DNA of 64,000 nucleotides, taken from Antedon mediterranea. Taxonomy: Eukaryota; Echinodermata; Crinoidea; Comatulida; Antedonidae. This document shows, piece by piece, positions 21,383-32,121 of the stretch. Made by a program: the position numbers and the translations under genes. The first letter of the stretch is position 1; the number at the start of each line of letters is the position of its first letter. The stretch covers positions 9,373,001 through 9,437,000 of the forward strand of contig NC_092671.1 of NCBI RefSeq assembly GCF_964355755.1, in the 5' to 3' direction. The notes beneath the pieces were generated by a model. That model was not told where the DNA came from. It ran no database searches and was given only the letters and a program-made list of their open reading frames with translations.

Positions 21383-24300
21383 ATGTCTTCAACTGAAGAA
21401 GATAGTGTGACACCAATTATTCCTTCTGATTCTGCTGGAAGCTCTGTTTCTGAAGACCTAATGGATGAATATCATGAACTGTTAAAATATGCTGTTGTTA
21501 CCCCACATTTTAACCCAGACCAACTGCCAAAGACCATTGCAGAGGCGGTGAATGCCTTTCAGAAGAAAGACAATGATGCGGCATTGTATGTTGATGAGAA
21601 TTCGGAAAGTAAGTGGTGAAAACGCCTTTAACGTTTAAAACATATTGTTCAGAATTTCACCACATTGATAATTGTTTTTTATTGTACAGTTATTAGAATG
21701 AACAAGATATTTTAACTTTCCAATATCATGATTCAAATTGTATTAGCCTAATGTTGATAATTGAATGCAACAAAATGCATTAGTGCAACTAAAGATGTCC
21801 TTCTAACTCTAAATAAATACCATAGATCCTTAAAGTAATGACAAAACAGAAACCCAGTCTTTATAGATAAATATTAATTTGAGAGATTCGTGAATTCAAA
21901 AAGAAAAATATGTTTTAAAAATCTAGGTAGTTCAGAACACAGCTCAACATCTACCATTGCTGGGGACAGTGACCATTCCAGCAGGAAAGCACCAGTTTTG
22001 AAAGAATATCGAACACAACAAAACATGGAAGGCACCCCACATGGACGTCCCTCAACATCGGCACACAAGCAAACTGGTCAGTACCTCTAGACGATCATCA
22101 ATTCAGTTTATTCTATTTACACAAGCTTACTTCATCCATGCTGTGCTGCAAGTTGTAGTTATTTATTGGTAATTTGTTTATAAATTTGTCTGAGTTTTAC
22201 TTAATATTTTGCTGTAATGTTTGCAGATAATGGGTATTCCTCTACTCAAATACCATCATGGTCAAGCCCCAATGGTAATCAGGATTTATCAACAGAAGAG
22301 GAAAGTGTCGCCACCCCTGGCTCTACAGATTCTAACAGTGCTGTTAGTACCCCTAGGACCCCATCTATTGATCCAGATCTAGCAAGAATGGAGGCAGAGC
22401 TTGATGGTTGGAGCCTTGGACTTAAACGCCAGGTTTTGGTGTGTATTATTCATTGAATTATTAATTTATTTTTCAAAAGGATATTACATTGGTGCCAAAT
22501 ATATGTTGGCTTTTGAACACTGCCTCTATTTTTGAATTTTTTTTCTACAGGCTGAGCTTAGTCAAGCCAAATTAAAACTTCTACACAAACATCGGCAAAG
22601 TATTCAGTCTGAGAAAAACAGGTAGGCCTATATAAATATCTTAGAAATTATTTTATAGTATGCATGCCTAGGATATAGAACCGGCAATACAAATCTAATT
22701 GTGGATGGCATACAAAAATATGATTCTGCTCTCTGATTGGTCACTGATAATGATAATTTTTCAGACATGCTCAGGAGGTAAACCAATTAAAAGATGAGAT
22801 GTCCAGATTACAGGAGTTAATACATACTTACCAAAAGTCTACGGAACGTAAAGATGGTGTCATCACTAACCTTACCAATGCAATGCAGAAGCAAAAACAA
22901 CGTTTTGAGATGCTAAAGAAGTTTAATTCATGGAAACTAAGACATAGTGAAGATAGACGGGAAGTAGGTTTTAAGAAATTAATATTATACTTTTTGGTGT
23001 GTGTTTCTTCCACAGTCTCAAATGGGATATTATAGAGAAGAATAATCATAGAAATAAAAGAGCAATTCATCTGTTGTACAGCATTTTGTTACTCAAAAGG
23101 GATCATGTCAAAATTAGAATTATCGCAGTAACTAATTTTGTTTAGTAATTACAATTACTGTCAGTATAATGCAATTACAGTATTTAGCACATCCTTTTTT
23201 GTTTATTAATTGTATTCACTGTATATTGCAGGTACTGCTGCATATCAATTTAAAATGAAACTAACAAGCACGAATGTGCAATACTCGGGGTACAGCGAAA
23301 GAAGCTGTATACAGACGTATACAGTTAGAAAGTAAAGAAAATAGGTTTCGCCAGGGCTCGAACCGGGACCTTCTGCGTGTTAAGCAGACTTGACAACCAC
23401 TACACTACGAAACCTCTTACATTAAAAATGTGGGTTACAGAAAGTTTTTTAATCCATTTAAATTACAAATAAATGGTAATAAGCACAAAGCAAAATAAAC
23501 ATGTGTAAAAGTGATAATTACCGATTACACAAAATAAGTATTTTAAAAAATAATAAAAATAAGATATACTCTGTATAATTATCATATTGCGTATACAGTA
23601 CTTTTCACCATAAATTAAAAAAAAAAAGGTTTCGTCCGGGCTCGAACCAGGTACCTTCTGCGTGTTAAGCAAACGTGATAACCACTACGCCAAGAATCCG
23701 CATATAACCATATAACTACATAACGCTGTGGTGTGTGTCACACATTGTGGCTTCTTAATTAAACAAATTAATTAACAAAAAATTAAAAATCCGGCTCTAT
23801 AACTTTGAGGACATGTCCCTGTAGTATGTTCATGCCAAATCCCAGCTCAATACTATAACGAATAAGGGAGGAGTAGTACTTTAAAAATCGCACTTTTTAC
23901 TCAATAGTGTCCAGATGGAGGAAGAGAAGGAGAAAATGAGTAAGTACTAGACTCGGGTACCCCGAGTAAAAATCATACATTACTGCAGTAAAAAGAAAGT
24001 AGTTGCTGCAGTAACTGCAGTAGAATATGATTATCCCTATTGTATCCATTAAAAACAAAAACTGTTTAGGTATTCACAGGATCCTTGGCCCACAAACACC
24101 ACCAACGACAGTTGATGCAGAAGGTTTGGGCTGGCTGGAGAGGGATCATTGAGGCGAAATGGAAGCAACGAGTGGAGAAAGCATGTCAAGCCAAAGCACA
24201 GGAAGTCTGTATGACGCTAACCAATGATTATGAGGCTAGAGTAGCATCGGTAATACTCTTAATATTTACACTTGATCATCTAGTGTTTAATTTAAACTCT

Positions 24301-26445
24301 TTGTTCTTAAGGTCTGTCTACACTATCAAACTTTATGTGACAAAAAAAGTGTGAAGCGCCCAAATATGGTAATAATGATATGACATCATGTCCATATGGG
24401 CACATCACAAAGTTTGATAGTGTAGACAGAGCTTTACTGTTTATAAATTGACAAAAATCTACACTATCAAACTAGTTTGACAAATATGGTGTGATATGAC
24501 ATCATCATGTCCATATATGGGCACATCACATAAAGTTTGATAGTGTAGACAGAGCTTAACACTGTATTTTATTTATTTAATTAAGGTGAATGAAGCTTTG
24601 GAAGCATCAAGACAAGAGGTTGCTAAACTACATGCTGAGCGGGAGCATTACGAAGAAGCGATGAAGAAAGCGTTCATGCGTGGTGTGTGTGCCCTCAACA
24701 TGGAGGCTATGTCAATGTTTCACCAGGCTGATGAAGGTAACATTCTGTTTTGTACTGAAAATTATTGGTAACCAATACATTTTTAATTGCCTCTAATAAT
24801 TTCATTGTATTTCCATTGTTTTGTGGGGTACATATATTCTGAAACATATATGTAATATAGCAGAACATCTCGTTTGGGACACCTCTATTCAGCGGACACG
24901 CCTGTTAAGAGAACACTTTCCAGTGAAACAAACGAGGATATTATGTTTTCACAGCTCACCTCTGGGAACACAACTATTAAGGGGACACTTTGTTGTGTTC
25001 TGAAGATATCCCCATTATAGCTGTTACAATATAATTTTGTATGTAAATGGAATGAAAGTATTATTTAACAGTATGATACATATTGTTTATCAGTGACATA
25101 CATTGTAGAAAATATTTTCCTCATTAGATGGAGATACAGCTCAACAAATGCCCTATCCAGCAATGCAACCACCAGCAAGAGAGCAGGAAAGAAGCCATAA
25201 GCAACCAGTATCTAATCATGCAAGCCGACACCCTGTTGACCCAACAACGCACAGAATTGACTCAATATCACATAGAGGAATTGACCCTACCAATGCACAA
25301 AGAGTGGTTCATAATTATCCTGCTTCTGGTGTAAGAGGGGTAAGAAAAATAGATTACATAAATATATAATAGATCGATATTGAAGTCATGATTTATCTTG
25401 AATGCATCGATTTTATAAAACATTCCTGTTTTTTTTTATTTCTTTGACAGTGATTGTAACATTATTTTTCTTTAAGCTCTGTCTACACCATTAAACTTTG
25501 TGACAAAAAAATGTGATGTGCCCATATATGGACATGATATCATATCACTACCATATTTGGGCACATCACACTGGTTTGATAGTATGGACAGAGTTTTACA
25601 GTCAGATCAAGAATAGGTGAACGTATTTGAACAAGTGTATTTGTTAATCATTGTTGTATCCATTACAACACTGAAATACCTTAATCCTATTTATTTTAGG
25701 GGAAATCTGGTTTGACATCAAAGCCTGGATCAAAATCTCGTTCCTTGATTACAAGGGTAACCGGTAAAGATTCAATCTCACGGGCTGGATTAGCGCCAAC
25801 CAAAGCGTCAGTTGTTGTTGAAAGACACACCCCCATAAGCCAGGTAAGAGCTATCGTGTATGTTGCTTTTCTATAAAGCTATTACTATTTATAATGTAGA
25901 CATTCCAGAAATTGTCACAGAAAGGGGTATAGGTATAAACACAAAATATGTAATAAATAAATAAGTCCTCTTAAACACACCTTCAAGTCTGAATGTGACA
26001 AATTCTGATCGTGTCAGAAAGAAAAAATGTATATTATAGTAGTAACAATACTTAAATGATGAATTTAGAAGAAGGTACAAACTAAAAATTACATAGAGTA
26101 TACATTCCAGAAATGTTCACATAGATAGGGGTATAGGTATAAAAAAAATTGTATGAATAATAACATTCATAAAGAATATTTAACATTCAGAATTGAATAA
26201 ATGTTGTGCTGTGTTGATTTCAATTACATTATGTTTGGATGCAAATAATTTATGGTTATATGATGGGTGGGCATGTGGAAGATGCGCCCCATGATAGTAT
26301 TTATCAAAATTCTACAATATAGGTATTTAATATAGAATTCAAAGCTACAAATTAATTGTATTTATTTCTATTGCAGCAAACTATTGGGCATGCTCAAGCA
26401 AGTCGCCACTCTGTTCGCTCATCATCGGTGCCTAGCAGAACATAG
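21383..26445 (+). CDS. POC5: Centriolar protein POC5
   Basis: Eleven coding exons are modelled: 21383-21608, 21927-22076, 22227-22438, 22551-22621, 22765-22963, 23915-23939, 24080-24249, 24586-24736, 25128-25339, 25700-25843, 26377-26445. They give 542 residues (human 575). The N-terminal block EDLMDEYHELLKYAVVTP, the Trp-containing centrin-binding helix (KVWAGWRGIIEAKW), the DYEARVAS helix and the signature FMRGVCALNMEAM (about residues 381-393) identify POC5. The C-terminal SLITRVTGKD...SVVVERHTP block is also conserved. POC5 binds centrin and builds the inner scaffold of the distal centriole. Long coiled coils span residues about 195-380. The 25-base exon at 23915 is the least certain; it was chosen because it restores the frame and has a GTAAGT donor. 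Introns hold two tRNA-like sequences and three MITEs. AATAAA lies at 26625. Confidence 0.92.
23344..23414 (-). tRNA. tRNA-Val(AAC)-like sequence, possibly pseudogene
   Basis: On the minus strand the anticodon arm is perfect (TCTGC, loop TTAACAC, GCAGA), giving anticodon AAC. Box A (TAGTGTAGTGGTTGTC) and box B (GGTTCGAGCCC) are present, and a T4 run follows the 3' end. The T stem has one mismatch (CCCGG/CCTGG), the D stem is weakened and one acceptor base seems lost relative to animal tRNA-Val. It lies in antisense in POC5 intron 5. It may be a tRNA pseudogene or a tRNA-derived SINE head. Confidence 0.6.
23628..23699 (-). tRNA. Second tRNA-Val(AAC)-like sequence, possibly pseudogene
   Basis: It is similar to the sequence 284 bases away, with anticodon loop TTAACAC in stem TTTGC/GCAGA, box A-like GCGTAGTGGTTATC and box B GGTTCGAGCCC. 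It is followed on its own strand by an eleven-base T run, a strong polymerase III stop. The acceptor has one A-A mismatch and the T stem is imperfect. The pair is probably a local duplication. Confidence 0.55.
24307..24436. mobile_element. MITE family A copy in POC5 intron 7
   Basis: The left end is TTAAGGTCTGTCTACACTATC and the right end GATAGTGTAGACAGAGCTTTA. Internal GTGAAGCGCCCAAATATGG and CCATATGGGCACATCAC form subterminal inverted repeats. It lies head to tail with a second copy 20 bases on. Confidence 0.8.
24458..24559. mobile_element. MITE family A copy, left-truncated
   Basis: It starts at CTACACTATCAAACTAG, lacks the outermost bases of the left repeat, and ends GATAGTGTAGACAGAGCTTAA. 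Its right edge lies 26 bases before the acceptor of POC5 exon 8, so it fills the region where the branch point should be. Confidence 0.78.
24821..25015 (+). repeat. Degenerate repeat (GGGACAC/AGGGGACAC units)
   Basis: The segment contains GGGACACCTCTATTCAGCGGACACG and a second related unit ATTAAGGGGACACTTTGTTG. Similar wording recurs in PKD1 intron 5 (34713-34790). It lies in POC5 intron 8, and the open frame through it is not a real exon. Family unknown. Confidence 0.4.
25472..25597. mobile_element. MITE family A copy in POC5 intron 9
   Basis: The left end is TTAAGCTCTGTCTACACCATT and the right end GATAGTATGGACAGAGTTTTA. The core holds GTGCCCATATATGGACATGA and CCATATTTGGGCACATCAC. Confidence 0.8.
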
Positions 26446-26732
26446 TAATCTATACAATGTTTATAAAAGTCTACTGGTAGTAGCTGTGGTCAATCTACCT
26501 TGTCACATGAATATGGTTTATTTAAGCCGAGACCAAAATGAACATGTGTACAATAACATTGTGTTAAAATACGTATTTTTAAAACTTGTAAATATTTATT
26601 AACTGTGAACAGTAGTCATTTTTGAATAAATCTTACATGCTGTGAAAATTATCAATTGTTTTTTCTAAATATTGAGGTCTGTAACATTGCTATAGAATGG
26701 GTTTTAATACTCAAATAAGTGTCACTACAAAC
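26446..26732 (+). other. POC5 3' UTR
   Basis: Sequence after the POC5 stop, with AATAAA at 26625-26630. The 72-codon frame at 26384-26602 only overlaps the last exon in another frame. Confidence 0.55.
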
Positions 26733-26884
26733 TAAAGTTCTGTCTACACTATCAAACTAGTTTGACCAAAAAAGTATGGTAGTGATGTACCCAAATATGG
26801 TAGTGATATGACATCATCAAGTCTGTCCATATGCTGGCACATCACATTCTTGTCACAAAATTTGATATTGTAGACAGAGCTTAA
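26733..26884. mobile_element. MITE family A copy between POC5 and TMEM161
   Basis: The left end is TAAAGTTCTGTCTACACTATC and the right end GATATTGTAGACAGAGCTTAA. The core has the usual ATATGG and GGCACATCACA parts. It sits between the two convergent genes' 3' ends. Confidence 0.8.
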
Positions 26885-27220
26885 GGAATGGTCGTCTAAA
26901 TGTTTCTTCGTACTCAATCACTTAGATTACAATAATATTTCTAATTTATAGAACAGTACTGTATTTTCATAATTTCAATTGACAATAAAATAAGAACATT
27001 TTCAACTTTTATTTAATTAAAATTTCACATCAAACAATAAAAAACCCACTCGGTTATTACGCACAGTATCGCACAACAATCTGTCAAAGCCATTATGCCT
27101 ATATCCCAGAATTTTCTCTAAAACATTCAAAGGTCAACAACGGGTGTATTAACCTCATCAATAGAAATAGTGTGCATAGAAAACATGGAAACCTCTTTAA
27201 ATAAAGCAGACAACAGCAAT

Positions 27221-30200
27221 TTATAAAATAGAGTGATACGCAACACCAAGAAGACTAGTAGAAAGCCACGCAAAACAAACCCACCAAAGCATAAATGAGA
27301 TCATTGAGTACGACAACAGGTATAAAGAATGTCCATCAGCTAAGGAGGTTGAAGCTGCCTCCTTAAGCTCTTGAAATTGTAGTGCACCATCTGAAAAAAA
27401 GTTTGAATGGTTGTAAAATCTCTGTCATATACTTTGATTCAATTCTACAGTAGGATCATGCAAGAGGTGCTGGACAATGCATGCACAAATTGTCAACAAT
27501 GAACACAACATGGTCATGCTAGAAACAGCACGCAGTTCACAACAGGGTTCCATGTGAATCAAGTCTTCTTAACACACGTTTAAGTCTGAATCTGACCAAT
27601 TCAGGTCATGTCAGAATCTACAAGATAAAAATAGTAGTAACTGTACTTACATGATGAATTTAGAAGAAGGGACAAACTAAATATTACAATGACTGGAGCC
27701 AAGTATTGCAGAGCCACCACACACAAGTATCGAAACACGCTCATCACTATTAGAAGCATTTGCTGGTATGTTATTTTCCCAGCTTCTTTACGTAGTTGAT
27801 CGAGTCGTTCTTGAGCCATGTTGAGGTAGGACTGGAGATGAGTGGGTAGAAACATGAGACGCATCAAGCAAAAACACCAAACTAAACCTAAGCGCCCTCT
27901 TTCAAATGCTGCATCACTCATTCTGAATAAATGAAAAAAAATTGGATGAACATACAAAAGTAGTGATTGGTTGTCTAGTTTCAGTTATTTATGCTTGGTT
28001 CCCACAATGACACAACACAAGGATGTAGAAGCAATGCAATCGATTTGACCAATGACAAGCAACAGTTTGAATAATCCTTCGATTGTGATTGGTTAAATCC
28101 CTTTACGTTGTGTTACATTATTGTCACGTCTCTAGTGGGAACCAAGCATTATTCACTTCTTAATACTTACATTTGCTTTTCTTGACCATTCATTAACTGA
28201 CCAACATAATTACTAAGAATATAATCACGACCCAATGGTTTGATCCACAGTAAAATGATAAACACTGGTAGTATAAAGTTGCTATGTAACAGTACTCTGA
28301 AATATTAATTGAAAAAACATAAATATAAAATAAAAATATATAATTATATATGAAATAAACAAGCAACTTCTACAGAGAGTATGAGAACATATCATAATTG
28401 TATCCAGCATAAGTCATCTTATTTAAAGTCTCTGGCAAATTATTTTTTATGTAGGCTAGTATTTTTTACAGTACTATAAATTACACAATGATACAAATAG
28501 GAAACTCACAGTAAAAATGTTCTATCAGCACTATATCGAAGAGAATCAAGATGTGTCCTAGCTATTCTCAATCCTGGGAACGTGAGAATGGCTCCTATAA
28601 TACCACATATGAAGGCTAAGCTAAGTTTGATGAGACCTTTAGATATTGGCCCACGCTTTACAGATAAGTACTTCTCTAGTAGAAACTCGTATTCTTCAGA
28701 GACTTTTTGGAGTGCTAGAAAATAAAATAAGTTTTGGCTGTCGTTAACAGTTATATGCGATAAATAGACAGTAAAACGCATAAAAAAGAGTAATATTGGT
28801 CAAAGTATTACCTGTAAATGATATTTAAATTTCATAATTGTATAGGGCTATTCCGTTAATGTATTTCCCTAAGTAAGCTGGTTCTTACCCACCAAATTTG
28901 AATTTCTCAAGTGGGAAATTTTTCATGTTATAAAAATAGGGTTACTTTCCCTTTCAGAAAAGAAAAACCATCTCACCTTCATCTAACCTAAAATCTAATT
29001 TATCGTCTCCTATGAGCATCATTGCCATGGCAATGAGCAAAAAGCACAAACCACTAGCTAAGCACATCCACAATTCTCCCTTCTCCTCTGTAGCAAAGTA
29101 CAATTTTAACAGAGAAAACAAATATTTTCTGGTAAGTCAAGTTAAAGGAACAAACAATAGTACATTAATGTTACGAAGTCTGTAACATTATTATAGTCAA
29201 TATGTCAAAAATTCGGGTGAGGGTCAATTGTATATAAATAATTAGTGTTTATGAGTTGAATAGAGAGACTATTTCATTCGTTGAAAAATTGACTGCACAA
29301 TTTATCTATCGGCGGTGCAAGAATACAATCAGGTGTGTTATAATACATGATTACATAATGGGCACTGAATGACAAATTAACAAAAGGATACAAGGCAAAC
29401 ACCTGTACAACTAGCACCCATATTAAGCTGAGATTAAACTCCGTCAAAGGGTCGTAATAAGCATAATAACCAGCTGTAACAGAGTATATAAAAGCTGCTA
29501 CAAATGTGAAATCCACCATCCATTGCAGTTCGGTGTAGTATCTCAGTGGGATCACATGGACCTCCAGGACAGGCCTTGGGATGAGTTGCACGTCCAGGCC
29601 CCTAGGTACTGTCAAAGATTCTTTTTTAGCTTCTCCCTTCCTGAATAAAATATACACGTCATTATTTAAATGTGATCTTGCTTTGTGATCATATTACACT
29701 ATATAGACTCTCTTTCACACACAAAGGCAATCATTCATATGTCAACTGAAACCATAAATGATGTCCTAATGTACTCAATAATGAGGACAGTTTGTCAGGA
29801 CAAGTAACAACAAAAACAACAGAATTGAAGCTTAGGCATACAATAGGCATAGACTGGGTTTCACCTGCCAGTTTTCAGACACATTCTATGCGTAAAATAT
29901 TTAGTTAAAATTTGATAGAACTGTGCATTTGTCTGGGCAGTGTTGAGTTTTATAACTTTTCTCTCAAATAAAAACAGTAGCTTGGGAAGTGATATACCAG
30001 CTTTATAGTAAAATTATTGTCACTGACGATACAATTTCAAACATACCTTCCTTTACGGTAATTCTTCCCATTTTCTGGTTTTATCTGGCTACGAATGTCT
30101 TGCTCACTTTGTAACTTATACCATGTCAAGTTTCTAGTGTAAAAAAAACAACATTCAACATGAATATATTTTGAAAATTAAATAACATCCTTCTTTATAA

Positions 30201-30999
30201 CATAAATGATGAACCTACAGTTGATTATTTACATATAATTTAATTTAGTGGTAAAACATTTTATGAATAATAAACATAAGTAGAAAAAAAAAAAATGTTT
30301 TCTATTTGAATAGCATACAGTAGAATATCTACTTTATGAGGAAAACAAATGAAAAAAAATATGATTCGTGAGTTGCTTTAAACACCAAATATGGTAATCA
30401 TAGAGTAAAACACAACAGTATAATATTTACCCTCTTGCGATTAGCCATTGAGCTAATGAGAAGTAAGCATTGAGCTTCTGTAGGGCTGTCACAGCAATGA
30501 ATGTGGCAACTAACTGAAAGCCAAACAAAGCCTAAAGATGCAGAAGAAAAACAAAATATTAACTACAATTTGGAGTAAATTATGGTGCCCGGGATTTACA
30601 CGTGATTGTGTCGTAGGTCATCGTCTCGACCTAGAAACAACCAAAACTGTGTCGAGGAGACCGAGGAGAACCAAGTCCTAACTTCTTGCATGCATACAGT
30701 GACTTCACATGATCTAACTTGTTCCTAGGTCAACTCTCTGTGCCAACTTTCATTAAAAATATTTTTCTGCCTAAATAAAATTGCGTTGCGTGTAATTCTG
30801 CCGTATTAGAATTTGCCCAAAAGTGGATGCCCTGAATGATTGGCTAATATTGTCTTTGTATTTGTTCTGAACGGTTTAATTTTTGTTTGTTTTTCTATAT
30901 TTGTTAACAACCGTTGTGCTGTATGTTTTTATAAAGTATACCGAAATAAATCAATTATAAAAAAACTATTACATTGACCACTTTAATTTTACTTACCAT
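27221..30999 (-). CDS. TMEM161: Transmembrane protein 161 (TMEM161A/B family)
   Basis: Nine coding exons on the minus strand are modelled: 30997-30999 (ATG only), 30431-30531, 30047-30133, 29355-29640, 28977-29085, 28510-28714, 28171-28296, 27651-27922 and 27221-27390. They give 452 residues with a closed frame (human TMEM161B is 487). The first coding exon carries just the initiator codon before a perfect GTAAGT donor. Family blocks are clear: MALFGFQLVATFIA, SLAQWLIARGNLTWYKLQ, LQWMVDFTFVAA, ILTFPGLRIARTHLDSLR, IIL..IKPLGRDYI, HLQSYLNMAQERLDQLRKEAG and AWLSTSLLGVAYHS. It is a multi-pass membrane protein (about eight or more hydrophobic segments). TMEM161B has reported roles in cardiac rhythm and Hedgehog/cilia phenotypes; the molecular activity is unknown. 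A minus-strand AATAAA lies at 27013-27008. Confidence 0.92.
27991..28149. mobile_element. MITE family B copy in a TMEM161 intron
   Basis: The element has exact 15-base terminal inverted repeats, ATGCTTGGTTCCCAC on the left and GTGGGAACCAAGCAT on the right. The inside is also partly palindromic, with ACACAACAC...GTTGTGTT and GACCAATGACA...GTGATTGGTT. It encodes nothing. A diverged copy is at 4251-4386. Confidence 0.85.
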
Positions 31000-31033
31000 A
31001 TTGTGCGTTTACAGTGGTTCTAATCATCCATTC

Positions 31034-32121
31034 TAAAATACAATAACAATTTAACAATAAATAAAGTTAGACGTACAATGTGCTTTTTGTTTAAATACAG
31101 TAGGACATTATAAAACTGTGAATTGAGGAAATGGGAAATGACATATTAAGTTGTGTGTAACTTATTGTGTTGGTGGTCTTATGTTTTGTGGTCTAGGCCT
31201 ACTGTACAGTATAACTGCATACAAATATTGTGTATGTATCTATTGATGTTTATGTGCAATTTGAAGAACTTGGCCAACAAGGATTTTCTTGCGAAATTTG
31301 AAATTGCACAAGGATTTTCATTCAAATTAAAACAAATACAAATATCTTTGCTAATGGTTTATCTTGTATCACATGGCATTGGTTATTAATATTATTAATT
31401 AGGTTACATTATGGTGATTATAATTTGGAAGCAAGAACGTTTAAATAATTCTAGAAATTGAATTGCCTGCCTTTAAAATTAATATTCGATTTAAAACATA
31501 TATACTAAAAATAAAACTCTTTCCCTTCTTTCTCGACTCAATCTCAGTTTTACCTAGATTCAGATAACCTACCCTACCGATAATAATAACTACTGTACCT
31601 ATCAAGCTACAGAGTAGCCACAAGCAAGGCAAGAAAGGTCAGACACTACAAAGGAAACAACGTCGTCTTACTCAGTCTCTGACCAGCAGTGCAGTGACAG
31701 CTACCCGGCCTAGGCCTAGCCTCTAGTAGTAGAGCTTTATTATATAAATAAGTAATGTATTTCTAAAATTATAAATCCTATAATATAAAGAGAACATTAA
31801 TTAATTATACTACCGTGATATACACACATTAATAAGTAAGGTAAACAAATAAAATAAATATTAAACATGCCGCTTTTGCTTTTGCAAACCTTTTTTGTTG
31901 AAGAATCACTCAAGCGTAAAAAACAACAAAAAGGTCACATGTCTTGAAAAATTTGCTATGCGCGTGCCGTCCGTGTGAGTAACCGGCCATCCATCGCGCC
32001 AAATACAAACTCTGCAGGAACATGCGGCTGGGTTACACAGTGACAAAAAGAAAGAGTGATTTTTTGTTTTAATAATTAGTGATACAGCGCTTGCTGTTAC
32101 TTTCAAGTAATAATTAATCTA
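31034..32121. promoter_or_regulatory. Divergent TMEM161/PKD1 intergenic region
   Basis: The two start codons (30999 minus, 32122 plus) are 1.1 kb apart. On the minus strand an acceptor (gtattttag) near 31034 could begin the TMEM161 exon that holds the ATG, so the promoter probably lies farther right. CTACCCGGCCTAGGCCTAGCC at 31701-31721 is one TAGGCCTA-type cluster. Open frames at 31153-31389 and 31441-31632 show no domain. No TATA box is evident. Confidence 0.4.

Noticed and set aside
24821-25003. Open frame in POC5 intron 8
   Set aside because: It lies within a repeat-like stretch (GGGACAC units) and POC5 exons on both sides join in frame without it.
31906-32106. Minus-strand open frame before the PKD1 start
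   Set aside because: No domain; it lies in the divergent promoter region and most of it is probably 5' UTR or promoter DNA.
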